Source: PNAI01 sp964575715 (GTDB taxonomy: Bacteria > Pseudomonadota > Alphaproteobacteria > Rhizobiales > Xanthobacteraceae). From it: 25,123 bases of DNA. Each line of letters opens with the position of its first letter. The stretch's first letter is position 1. The translations under genes and the position numbers were made by a program. Positions 1 through 6,068 of this stretch are shown piece after piece. The notes beneath the pieces are model-generated. The model was not told the DNA's origin. It worked only from the letters and a program-made list of their open reading frames with translations, and searched no databases. Where the stretch lies: assembly GCA_964575715.1 (NCBI GenBank), contig CAZNSG010000339.1, positions 1-25,123 on the forward strand, read 5' to 3'.

Positions 1-110
1 TTCAGCGTCTGCATCCAACCCCGAACCTTGGCTGCTTCCACATCGAGGGTAAGCTAAGTCCTTGATCCAGAGTCAATTTCTATTGGCTTCTGAAATGTGT
101 GAATCGTATA
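1..110. other. Left-edge sequence without a recognisable gene
   Basis: No frame on either strand in these first bases gives a protein end that I recognise. In related genomes mnmE/mnmG usually lie upstream of rsmG, but the short reading frames here do not resemble the MnmG C-terminus. It may be the tail of an unrelated gene or plain intergenic DNA. Confidence 0.4.
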
Positions 111-247
111 GCCGCTTGCGGGGAGAGGTCGACCGCCGAAGCCGAGCAGAGCGAGGCAAAGGCGGGCGGGTGAGGGGGCGATTCCACAGCCTGAGTATGT
201 ATACACCCCCTCACCCCGACCCTCTCCCCGCACGCGGGGAGAGGGAG
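111..247. repeat. REPIN-like palindromic element upstream of rsmG
   Basis: Two arms built from a GCGGGGAGAGG/CCTCTCCCCGC core point at each other around a short centre. The left arm (about 114-178) runs into GGTGAGGGGG, and the right arm (about 206-247) starts with its complement CCCCCTCACC and ends in its own hairpin CTCTCCCCGC-ACGC-GGGGAGAG. Between the arms is the purine-rich GCCGAGCAGAGCGAGG text also seen in the element at 1066-1218. It lies between the window edge and rsmG and fills most of the rsmG leader. It is non-coding by appearance. Confidence 0.75.
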
Positions 248-328
248 CGCGTTGCCGGCGCGGCAACCGCTTCGACTTAAAGCAAAACCGCTCTAAGATT
301 TTAGGTCGCCGCTATATTCGAGCAAAAA

Positions 329-1021
329 ATGATTCGCACCCGTAAGGATATTTCATCCACCTTAAATCTGCGCGCCTTGGATCTGCGCGCGGATCGCAAG
401 CGCGCGCTGGAGCTTGTGCCGGTTTCACATGACACCGCCGCGCGGCTCGAGCGGATGGTCGCGCTGCTGCTGCAATGGCAAACAAAGATCAATCTGGTCG
501 CGCGCTCGACCGTGCCGGAGCTTTGGACGCGGCACATCGCGGATTCGTTGCAGCTCGTCGCGCTCGCACCAATCGCGAAGGTGTGGGTCGATCTCGGCTC
601 GGGCGGCGGTTTTCCCGGTCTGGTGGTGGCGTGCGCGCTGGCCGGGCAGGCGGGGGCTCAAGTGCATCTGGTCGAGAGCAACTTGAAAAAGGCGGCATTC
701 TTGCGCGAGGCGGTGCGGCTGCTCGGCGTGCCGGCCGTTCTGCATCCGAAACGAATCGAGGAATTCACCGCCACATTTGCCGGCCGCGCGGATGTGGTGA
801 CGGCACGAGCGCTGGCGCCGCTGGTGGACATTCTGGATTTGGCGGCGCCGTTGCTGAATACAGGTGCAAAAGGCCTGTTTCTCAAGGGTCAAGATGTAGA
901 GGTGGAATTGACCGAAGCCGCTAAATGTTGGACCATCGACGCAACGCTGGTGCCGAGCAAAACCAGTCCGCAGGCGCGAATCGTCGTAATCCACAGTGCG
1001 AAGCAACACGAAAAGCAATAA
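329..1021 (+). CDS. rsmG: 16S rRNA (guanine(527)-N(7))-methyltransferase RsmG (GidB)
   Basis: The product is a SAM-dependent methyltransferase that modifies G527 of 16S rRNA in the 530 loop. The 230-residue protein carries the family hallmarks: WTRHIADSLQL (65-75), the SAM-binding loop VDLGSGGGFPG (87-97), and downstream VTARALAPL and FLKGQD segments. The length is slightly above the usual 205-220 residues. The ATG at 329 lacks a clear Shine-Dalgarno sequence, and a GTG at 416 (MPVSHDTAARL...) is a possible shorter start. The gene is followed by a good intrinsic terminator, so it is probably transcribed apart from parAB despite the conserved rsmG-parA-parB order. Residues VSHDT (32-36) are encoded by a degenerate parS-like palindrome. 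The family call is firm; the start is less certain. Confidence 0.95.
   Translation: MIRTRKDISSTLNLRALDLRADRKRALELVPVSHDTAARLERMVALLLQWQTKINLVARSTVPELWTRHIADSLQLVALAPIAKVWVDLGSGGGFPGLVVACALAGQAGAQVHLVESNLKKAAFLREAVRLLGVPAVLHPKRIEEFTATFAGRADVVTARALAPLVDILDLAAPLLNTGAKGLFLKGQDVEVELTEAAKCWTIDATLVPSKTSPQARIVVIHSAKQHEKQ
421..436. promoter_or_regulatory. Degenerate parS-like palindrome inside rsmG
   Basis: GGTTTCACATGACACC matches 12 of 16 positions of the bacterial parS consensus TGTTTCACGTGAAACA, and 12 of the inner 14. From memory, several alphaproteobacterial rsmG genes have this codon stretch reading VSRET, which is an intact parS half-core; here it reads VSHDT. The site is 2.3 kb from parB. 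The central CG is lost, so ParB binding is doubtful: this may be a weak site or a relic. Confidence 0.35.
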
Positions 1022-1040
1022 TACGGTTTCCGAGTGAGTA

Positions 1041-1065
1041 GCTCAGGACGAGCCTGGGCTTTTTT
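1041..1065 (+). terminator. Rho-independent terminator of rsmG
   Basis: GCTCAGG (1041-1047) pairs with CCTGGGC (1053-1059) across a 5-base loop with one G-U pair, and six T residues (1060-1065) follow directly. It starts 20 bases after the rsmG stop codon. Confidence 0.85.
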
Positions 1066-1218
1066 CCCTCCCCCTGAAAGGGGGAGGGTCGAGCCGAGCG
1101 AAGCGAGGATCGGGGTGGGGGTCACAAGCGCAAGATGCGGCATCTCCGAATTCGACCCCCACCCGGCTCCCCCCGATCAAGTCGGGGGTCGCTACCCTCC
1201 CCCTTTCAGGGGGAGGGA
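1066..1218. repeat. REPIN-like palindromic element between rsmG and parA
   Basis: Terminal hairpins CCCTCCCCCTGAAAGGGGG (left) and CCCCCTTTCAGGGGGAGG (right) are mutual inverted repeats. Inside are GAGCCGAGCGAAGCGAGG, a GGGGTGGGGGTC/GACCCCCACCC pair and a small CCCCCGATCAAGTCGGGGG hairpin that looks like a second, nested insertion. The terminal hairpins are nearly identical to those of the element inside yggS (15347-15464), so the two belong to one family. Confidence 0.85.
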
Positions 1219-1305
1219 TTAAGAGTGCTCTTCTTGCCGCAGCGATCCGACCAACCGGATTTCGTATAAGTTCCGCTTGATTCGGCCAACAATTGGGTCC
1301 GCAAC

Positions 1306-2490
1306 ATGTCCGACACTTCGAACGTTATACCGACGGCATTGAGCAATGACCGTCATCCTGAGGTGCTCGCCACCGATCTCGGGTTTACCCGAGATCGGCA
1401 TTTTAGAATGCCCAAGTCGGCTATAGCCGACTTGGGTGGCGAGCCTCGAAGGATGCACGGCCCGGGCCGTCGCCCACCGATCTCGGGTTTACCCGAGATC
1501 GGAATTACAATGCGCAAGTCGGCCAAGGCCGACTTGCGGTGGCTCGCTTCGCTCGCGCCTCAGGGTGACGGGGAAAGTGAGTCATCCGCCGAGACCGTTG
1601 GTACTATTCCAGCGGAACCGGGCGTAACGGTTGTGACCGCGCCCGATCCCGGCGCGGTGGCGTTCACGCGCAGCGAGCAGGCCTTGCCGCCGCGGGTGCT
1701 CGCCATTGCCAACCAGAAGGGCGGCGTCGGCAAGACCACCACCGCGATCAATCTCGGCACCGCGCTTGCGGCCATCGGCGAGCGCGTGCTGGTGATCGAC
1801 CTCGACCCGCAGGGCAACGCCTCGACCGGGCTCGGCATCGATCGCCGCAATCGCCGCTGCTCCACCTACGACGTGCTGATCGGCGATGCGAGCTTGCGCG
1901 ATGCGGTGGTGGCGACCGCGGTGCCGCGGCTCTCGATCGCGCCGTCCACCATGGACCTCTCGGGGTTAGAGCTCGAGATCGGCCAGGCGCGCGACCGCGC
2001 CTATCGCTTGCGCAGCGCGATCGCGGCGATCAACGCCGGCAAGTCCATCGGCACGGGCGATTTCACTTATTTGCTGGTCGATTGTCCGCCCTCGCTCAAC
2101 CTGATCACGGTCAACGCCATGGCGGCGGCGCATGCGATCCTGGTGCCGCTGCAGTGCGAATTCTTCGCGCTCGAAGGCCTCTCGCAGCTGCTGAAAACCG
2201 TCGAGCAGGTAAAATCCACGCTCAATCCCGGCCTCACCATCCACGGCGTCGTGCTCACCATGTACGATGCGCGCATCAATCTCTCCGGCCAGGTGGTGGC
2301 GGACGTGCGCGAGTTCATGGGCGCAAAGGTTTACGACACCATCATTCCGCGCAATGTGCGGGTCTCGGAAGCGCCGTCCTACGGAAAACCCGTATTGGTG
2401 TACGATCTCAAATGCGTCGGCAGCGAAGCCTATTTGCGGTTGGCGGCCGAGATCATCCAGCGCGAGAAGGAATTGCGGGCGGCAAGTTAG
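1306..2490 (+). CDS. parA: Chromosome partitioning ATPase ParA (Soj), with a repeat-derived N-terminal extension
   Basis: This is the deviant-Walker ATPase that works with ParB and parS to segregate the chromosome. The conserved part starts near VLAIANQKGGVGKTTTAINL; the Walker A lysine box is encoded from about 1717 (residues 138-145 of the long form). It continues with VIDLDPQGNASTGLG, the STMDLSGLELE region and LLVDCPPSLNLITVNAM. Family members are usually about 260-290 residues with the Walker box near residue 20-35, so this 394-residue reading frame has roughly 110 extra N-terminal residues. Most of these come from a 222-bp palindromic composite (1350-1571) that keeps the frame. The ATG at 1306 (MSDTSNVIPTALSND...) would put the repeat inside the protein; GTG at 1633 or 1657 would leave it in the leader and give a normal size. 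No start has a convincing ribosome site. The ParA identity is firm; the start is unresolved. Confidence 0.93.
   Translation: MSDTSNVIPTALSNDRHPEVLATDLGFTRDRHFRMPKSAIADLGGEPRRMHGPGRRPPISGLPEIGITMRKSAKADLRWLASLAPQGDGESESSAETVGTIPAEPGVTVVTAPDPGAVAFTRSEQALPPRVLAIANQKGGVGKTTTAINLGTALAAIGERVLVIDLDPQGNASTGLGIDRRNRRCSTYDVLIGDASLRDAVVATAVPRLSIAPSTMDLSGLELEIGQARDRAYRLRSAIAAINAGKSIGTGDFTYLLVDCPPSLNLITVNAMAAAHAILVPLQCEFFALEGLSQLLKTVEQVKSTLNPGLTIHGVVLTMYDARINLSGQVVADVREFMGAKVYDTIIPRNVRVSEAPSYGKPVLVYDLKCVGSEAYLRLAAEIIQREKELRAAS
1369..1440. repeat. Nested palindrome, copy 1
   Basis: The 72-bp unit is bounded by GCCACC/GGTGGC. It contains the hairpins CCGATCTCGGG-TTTA-CCCGAGATCGG and CAAGTCGG-CTATAG-CCGACTTG, with a GGCATTTTAGAATGCC palindrome between them. 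The same unit recurs at about 1473-1543 with several differences. Confidence 0.8.
1473..1543. repeat. Nested palindrome, copy 2
   Basis: This is a second copy of the 72-bp unit with the same order of hairpins: CCGATCTCGGG...CCCGAGATCGG, then CAAGTCGGCC...GGCCGACTTG. The central palindrome of copy 1 is degraded here to GAATTACAATGCG. Divergence between copies suggests separate insertions or an old duplication. Confidence 0.8.
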
Positions 2491-2525
2491 AAAGGGCTTC
2501 GATCCAGCGGAGTCGGTATTTGATG

Positions 2526-2657
2526 TCCGCTCGTCCCCGCGAAAGCGGGGACCCAGGTGCCGGAGACTGAGGACTTGGAGCAAGCGGCTTTTGGATTCCC
2601 GGGCATAGGCGAGCGAAGCGACGCCGTCTTTGACGGCTATGCGCGGGAATGAGCGGA
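2526..2657. repeat. Palindromic element separating parA and parB
   Basis: Ends TCCGCTCGTCCCCGCG (2526-2541) and CGCGGGAATGAGCGGA (2642-2657) form a 16-bp inverted repeat with two mismatches. Inside are a CCCCGCGAAAGCGGGG hairpin, GGATTCCCGGGCATAGGCGAGCGAAGCGACGCCGTC and GACGGCTATGCGCGGG. It expands the parA-parB gap to 252 bp, a pair that is normally closely spaced, and could affect co-transcription. Confidence 0.8.
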
Positions 2658-2742
2658 TGAGGGTGTGGAGAAAATCGAACGGATTACACGCTAACATGTT
2701 GACGAATAGCGAGCGCACGGCAAATTTTTTACGGAGTCGGTG

Positions 2743-3675
2743 ATGGCTGAAGACGCAGCACGATCGCGACTGGGGCGCGGGCTGGCGGCGTTGATCGGCG
2801 ATGTGGAAGGCACGCCGGGCGCCGAGCGCACGCGCGGCCAGCGCCGGGTGCCGATCGAGTTTCTGAAAGCCAATCCGCGCAACCCGCGGCGCGCGTATGC
2901 CGAAGCCGAGCTCGAAGAGCTGGCGCAGTCGCTGCGCGAGCGCGGCATGATCCAGCCCATCGTCGTGCGCCAGATGAAGGGCGAGGCCGAGCGCTTTGAG
3001 ATCATCGCCGGCGAGCGGCGCTGGCGCGCGGCGCAACGAGCGGGCCTGCACGACGTTCCGATCGTCGTGCTCGATGTGAGCGACGGCGAGGCGCTGGAAC
3101 TTGCGATCATCGAAAACGTGCAGCGCGCCGATCTCAATGCGATCGAGGAGGCCACCGGCTACCTGGCGCTCATCGACGAGTTCGACCGCTCGCAGGATGA
3201 TGTCGCCCAAATCGTGGGAAAAAGCCGCAGCCACATTACCAACACGCTGCGCCTGCTGAAACTCTCCGATGTCATCAAGGGCTATATTCAATCGGGAAAA
3301 CTGACGGCCGGGCATGCGCGGGCGCTGGTCGGCCAGCCCAACGCCGAAGAGCTTGCGGAGCAGATCGTCAATCGCGGGCTCAACGTGCGTCAGGTCGAGG
3401 AGCTGGGGCGCAAGGAAGGCAAGTCGCAGGCGAGGGAAGTCCGCCGCACCGGCCGCCTGGGCAAGGATGCCGATACCAAGGCGCTGGAAAATCGTTTGAC
3501 CGACGCGCTCGGTCTGTTGGTCAGCATCGATCACCGCGCCAATGGCGGCGGCGTTTTGCAGGTGCGCTATCGCACGCTGGAGCAGCTCGACGACGTGGTG
3601 CGGCGGCTGGAAAGCGGCCCGAATAATACCGAAATCGAACGGGACGACGGTTCACCGCGCATTCGCAAGGTGTGA
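2743..3675 (+). CDS. parB: Chromosome partitioning protein ParB (Spo0J)
   Basis: ParB is a CTP-dependent DNA clamp that loads at parS and stimulates ParA. In the 310-residue protein the N-terminus has RSRLGRGLAALIGD (8-20), the segment with the ParA-activating basic residues. The CTP-binding core includes IIAGERRWRAAQRAG (87-101), where GERRWRA is box II, and ENVQRADLNAIEEA (124-137). The HTH that reads parS is about 150-171 (SQDDVAQIVGKSRSHITNTL). A variable linker (about 225-250) and a C-terminal dimerisation domain follow. ATG 2743 is preferred over the adjacent GTG 2740 because GGAG at 2733-2736 is then 6 bases away. No canonical parS 16-mer was found in the window. The length is normal. 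Confidence 0.96.
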   Translation: MAEDAARSRLGRGLAALIGDVEGTPGAERTRGQRRVPIEFLKANPRNPRRAYAEAELEELAQSLRERGMIQPIVVRQMKGEAERFEIIAGERRWRAAQRAGLHDVPIVVLDVSDGEALELAIIENVQRADLNAIEEATGYLALIDEFDRSQDDVAQIVGKSRSHITNTLRLLKLSDVIKGYIQSGKLTAGHARALVGQPNAEELAEQIVNRGLNVRQVEELGRKEGKSQAREVRRTGRLGKDADTKALENRLTDALGLLVSIDHRANGGGVLQVRYRTLEQLDDVVRRLESGPNNTEIERDDGSPRIRKV

Positions 3676-3750
3676 GCGGGATTACGGATTACGGTAACAT
3701 CACTAAGTGCACTGTCGCCGTAATGCCGCAAATTCCTGAACCCTTAGTGT

Positions 3751-3987
3751 TTATTTCAGCTTATCGCACCCTTGCTGCGCTACTGCGAGCGCACCAGCGT
3801 TTGCCCCCCTGCTGTATCCCTTCGCATAGGCTGCGTTGTCATATTCCCCATGAACGAGCGTCGTCCTAAACTTGCATACTGTGTTAATCGTCGCTGCGTA
3901 CCCATCTTGATAACCAGCAGACTCCCAATCCTTTGAGTCGCACGCAGCAAGTATCAGTACGACGAACGCTACTACCAGCTTTGCCAT
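3751..3987 (-). CDS. Small putative lipoprotein of unknown function
   Basis: The 78-residue protein begins MAKLVVAFVVLILAACDS. This is a short signal peptide with a lipobox (LAAC) placing the modified cysteine at residue 16. The mature part has two Gly-Tyr/Asp-Gly-Tyr motifs (SAGYQDGYA and YAKGYSRGA) and two further cysteines. An AGGAGG sequence lies nine bases upstream of the ATG (complement of about 3997-4002), which strongly supports translation. Asp follows the lipid-carrying Cys, which in E. coli retains lipoproteins at the inner membrane; whether that rule holds here is not known. It lies between parB and a toxin-antitoxin pair and is probably monocistronic. I do not recognise a family with a known function. 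Confidence 0.75.
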   Translation of the reverse strand: MAKLVVAFVVLILAACDSKDWESAGYQDGYAATINTVCKFRTTLVHGEYDNAAYAKGYSRGANAGALAVAQQGCDKLK

Positions 3988-4120
3988 TTCACGTCCCTCC
4001 TAGCGCGGACGCAATAGTGCAGCCTATTGCGCCGAAACGAACGGCATATTGACGGATTACGCTTCGCTATTCCGCCCTACGGCCCTACTCTGTGCCTATT
4101 ACGTCATAAATCAATAACGA
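3988..4120. other. Intergenic DNA with a piece of dispersed repeat
   Basis: Contains ACGGATTACGCTTCGCTATTCCGCCCTACGG at about 4051-4082, a short imperfect palindrome around a GCTTCGC loop that looks like a dispersed intergenic repeat. A related ATTACGGATTACGG piece lies just after parB (about 3680-3695). No gene seen. Confidence 0.5.
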
Positions 4121-4405
4121 TCACGTCCGCGCCTCGCGACCGTGCCAGAGGCGCAGCACCAGCACGTCGCCGCTTTCAGACAGGATCGTGTAGCGCACGA
4201 TATAACCGGCCACGCCAAAACGAATGACGATCTGGCGGATGTCTGCATCCTCTGTCGGTCGGCCGATTTCGGGAATCTCCTGCACCATTTCCAAAGCGGC
4301 GATAATTCTGCGCAGCGCGCGCTTCGCCGCCTCTGGATTGTTGACGTGGAGGAATTCGCGGACCCGCTCGACATCCGAAACGGCGTCCGGCGAAAAAAGG
4401 ATCAT
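4121..4405 (-). CDS. RelE/ParE-family toxin
   Basis: The 94-residue protein has the ParE/RelE toxin pattern: MILFSPDAVSDVERVREFLHVNNPEAA, a helical N-terminal hairpin, then a beta sheet ending in IRQIVIRFGVAGYIVRYTILSESGDVLVLRLWHGRE. The closing LRLWHGRE strand is typical of ParE-like proteins. Such toxins poison gyrase (ParE) or cleave mRNA on the ribosome (RelE); the sequence alone does not decide which. The start codon overlaps the antitoxin stop by 4 bases (4402-4405), so the two are translationally coupled, antitoxin first. The pair is accessory to the parB-holA core order. Confidence 0.88.
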   Translation of the reverse strand: MILFSPDAVSDVERVREFLHVNNPEAAKRALRRIIAALEMVQEIPEIGRPTEDADIRQIVIRFGVAGYIVRYTILSESGDVLVLRLWHGREART

Positions 4406-4689
4406 CCGATGCGTTGCGATTGAGGCCGCGGCAATTCGTTGTCGGTGCCCCAGCTTTCAATCCACGCCTTCACCTGATGCAGCGGAACCGCCTCGCGCGT
4501 GCGTCTGAACTCGCGCAACCGGCGGCGGTCTTCCTCGATATCGGGGTTGCCGATATCGACGATCGAGTCGAGCAACGCCACCGCTTCCGCCAGAACCGCC
4601 GCAACATTCTGTCCGCGTTCGGCGGCCAACTCGCGCAGGCGGGCGTCGGTGCCGGCATCAATATCGAGCGTGCGACGAATGATGTTCAT
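4402..4689 (-). CDS. Ribbon-helix-helix antitoxin (ParD/CopG-like)
   Basis: The 95-residue protein opens with MNIIRRTLDIDAGTDARLRELAAERGQNVAAVLAEAVALLDS, a beta strand followed by two helices. This is the DNA-binding RHH fold of CopG/ParD antitoxins. The acidic and basic C-terminal half (DIEEDRRRLREFRRTREAVPLHQVKAWIESW) would be the toxin-binding tail. It is the first gene of the pair and overlaps the toxin by 4 bases. By family precedent it should repress its own promoter, which would lie just above 4690 next to the holA-derived fragment. Confidence 0.85.
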   Translation of the reverse strand: MNIIRRTLDIDAGTDARLRELAAERGQNVAAVLAEAVALLDSIVDIGNPDIEEDRRRLREFRRTREAVPLHQVKAWIESWGTDNELPRPQSQRIG

Positions 4690-4734
4690 GTTTTAAGAAT
4701 AATTCGAGTGGAGAGATTTGTCGAGCCGCCGTTG

Positions 4735-4770
4735 CTACTCTTTCCTTCGTGCATTGACCGCCAGCGACAG
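4735..4770 (-). pseudogene. Detached copy of the holA 3' end
   Basis: Read on the - strand, 36 bases encode LSLAVNARRKE and a TAG stop. The true holA ends LSLAVNARRKD-TAG (6069-6104). The DNA matches at 30 of 36 positions, and the first 14 bases are identical. Four of the six differences are silent (R and K codons included) or conservative (D to E). It is not attached to a holA reading frame of its own; the NYN gene lies between it and holA. Confidence 0.7.
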
Positions 4771-4835
4771 GTTAGCCCCGGGTCTCGCCAAAGCGCGTCG
4801 AAGACGCGCGTGGACGCGCTTAGGGCTCAACCCAT

Positions 4836-5546
4836 CTACGGCTTCTTCAGCTTCACCGCCGCCGTCGCCGCGTCGATGTCGAACACGCCGGAGGCCGCGA
4901 GGAACTTCACCCAGGTCCGGTGCCCCTTCTTGGCGCCGGGCATCTGGGTGGTGATGTGCCGGATGAACGCGTCGCGGTGCACGACTTCGGGATGGCGCTT
5001 GGCGAACTCGCTGAAGGTCCGCGTGAGCAGCGCCGTGTCGATCGGTTTCGCCACCGCCTTGTTTGACTTCGGTTTCGCAGGCGCGGGCGGCGGCTGTTTC
5101 GCCGCGGCCTTGAGCGGGCTTTTTTCCGTCAAGTTTACCCAGCCGCCGCAGACCTTGCTTAGCGCGGCCGCCGGCTTGGAATCGCCGGCGCAGGTGACGC
5201 GCGCGCCGTTGGCCTTGATGTGCAGAACGAGTTGCAGGAAATCGCCGTCCTTGCTCACCAGAAAGGCGTGATCGAAGCGCGTCGCGTGCAAGGCCTTGAC
5301 CGCGTCGATGGTGAGCGCGAAGTCGCTGGCGTTCTTCTTGCTGGCCGCCGCCGGCGTCGGCACCGGCACAATGGCGTGCGCCTTTATGGCCGGCTCCCAA
5401 GACGACAGATGCGCCGGCTTGCCATAGACGCGGATGAACGCCACCCGGCCGAGAGTGGCGGCATGCTTGACGATGGCGGCGGCGAGCGGGGCGCCGGTGT
5501 TCTCCGCATCGATGAACACGGCGACGTTGCTGGACAGCTCCGGCAT
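4836..5546 (-). CDS. NYN-domain (LabA/DUF88-type) putative RNase with a C-terminal winged-helix-like domain
   Basis: The 236-residue protein starts with VAVFIDAENTG (8-18) and continues with NASDFALTIDAVKAL (72-86) and FDHAFLVSKDGDFLQLVLHIKANGARV (91-117). These give the acidic residues (D13, D75, D100/D102) of the NYN branch of PIN-like nucleases. An Ala/Pro/Lys linker (about 145-168) joins a C-terminal domain (about 171-236, TRTFSEFAKRHPEVVHRDAFIRHI...HRTWVKFLAASGVFDI) that resembles OST-HTH/LOTUS RNA-binding domains found with NYN proteins. RNA is the likely substrate, but no target can be inferred. The gene sits between holA and a duplicated holA end, so it looks like an inserted cassette. 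Confidence 0.85.
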   Translation of the reverse strand: MPELSSNVAVFIDAENTGAPLAAAIVKHAATLGRVAFIRVYGKPAHLSSWEPAIKAHAIVPVPTPAAASKKNASDFALTIDAVKALHATRFDHAFLVSKDGDFLQLVLHIKANGARVTCAGDSKPAAALSKVCGGWVNLTEKSPLKAAAKQPPPAPAKPKSNKAVAKPIDTALLTRTFSEFAKRHPEVVHRDAFIRHITTQMPGAKKGHRTWVKFLAASGVFDIDAATAAVKLKKP

Positions 5547-5678
5547 GTTGGCGTTCCATGGTGACTTTAGTTCTATGGAATGAATAATGACGATGCGTTG
5601 CTATTTCCTTGTTTGAATCGAGCAAAGCAGGGCGGATCAGCCCTCGGGTCGCGCCACCCGGATCGGCGCATCGCAGTA

Positions 5679-5793
5679 TGTAGGGTGGGCAAAGGCGCGA
5701 AAGCGCCGTGCCCACGCGAGGGAAGGCACCCAGAAATGCAGCGTGCTCCAAAAATATTGGTGGGCACGCTTCGCTTTGCCCACCCTACGGGCT
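5679..5793. repeat. 115-bp palindromic repeat, copy 1
   Basis: The ends TAGGGTGGGCAAAG and CTTTGCCCACCCTA are perfect inverted repeats. Inner hairpins include GGCGCGAAAGCGCC and GTGCCCACG...GTGGGCACG. The copy at 5919-6032 is identical except for one missing A in an A-run. Confidence 0.92.
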
Positions 5794-5918
5794 GTTTACT
5801 ATTTTCCTGTTTGTAACGAGCAAAGTAGTCCAAGGATAGATTGAGCGTGAGTCGAAACCCATCCCATTATCTCTGTCTTGCGCGGGCTTGACCCGCGCAT
5901 CCATGACGCAATTCAGTG

Positions 5919-6032
5919 TGTAGGGTGGGCAAAGGCGCGAAAGCGCCGTGCCCACGCGAGGGAAGGCACCCAGAAATGCAGCGTGCTCCAAAATATTGGT
6001 GGGCACGCTTCGCTTTGCCCACCCTACGGGCT
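5919..6032. repeat. 114-bp palindromic repeat, copy 2
   Basis: Same sequence and orientation as 5679-5793, offset by exactly 240 bp at the left end, with a single 1-base deletion in CCAAAAATATTGG. Near-identity implies a recent event or gene conversion. Confidence 0.92.
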
Positions 6033-6068
6033 TCGGCGGACAAGTGCACGCCTTTGCCTACCCGGATG

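Larger units (their letters stand above)
1350..1571. repeat. 222-bp composite palindromic element within the 5' part of parA
   Basis: The ends are a 14-bp inverted repeat, CCGTCATCCTGAGG (1350-1363) and CCTCAGGGTGACGG (1558-1571), with one mismatch. Inside are the GAGCCTCGAAGGATG and CGGCCCGGGCC stretches typical of a dispersed element I recall from Bradyrhizobium-type genomes. Two copies of a smaller palindrome (about 1369-1440 and 1473-1543) are inserted in it. The total of 222 bp equals 74 codons, and no stop arises in the parA frame. Confidence 0.85.
5547..6068. other. 522-bp repeat-filled gap between the NYN gene and holA
   Basis: No gene is supported here; open frames across it are products of the repeats. 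It holds the two 115-bp palindromic copies, a GCGCGGGCTTGACCCGCGCATCCATGACG hairpin fragment (about 5880-5909), and a roughly 30-bp direct repeat (5600-5629 and 5799-5828, CTATTT(T/C)CCTGTTTG...CGAGCAAAG) that flanks copy 1. The latter could be an old target-site duplication or part of the element. Confidence 0.7.

Noticed and set aside
1034..1222. Small protein encoded by the element after rsmG
   Set aside because: The frame is only the translation of the palindromic repeat and terminator; the same repeat gives similar peptides wherever it is inserted.
2491..2742. parS cluster between parA and parB
   Set aside because: No sequence close to TGTTTCACGTGAAACA is present; the gap is filled by an unrelated palindromic element.
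1966..3534. Long antisense frame across parA and parB
   Set aside because: It is opposite two unmistakable genes and has a composition typical of reverse-frame translation of GC-rich coding DNA.
4735..5751. 338-residue frame overlapping the NYN gene
   Set aside because: Only its last 11 residues (the holA-like tail) are meaningful; the rest is an out-of-frame reading of the NYN gene.
5679..6032. CRISPR-like array
   Set aside because: Two repeats of 115 bp with internal palindromes do not form short regularly spaced repeats with unique spacers, and there are no cas genes.
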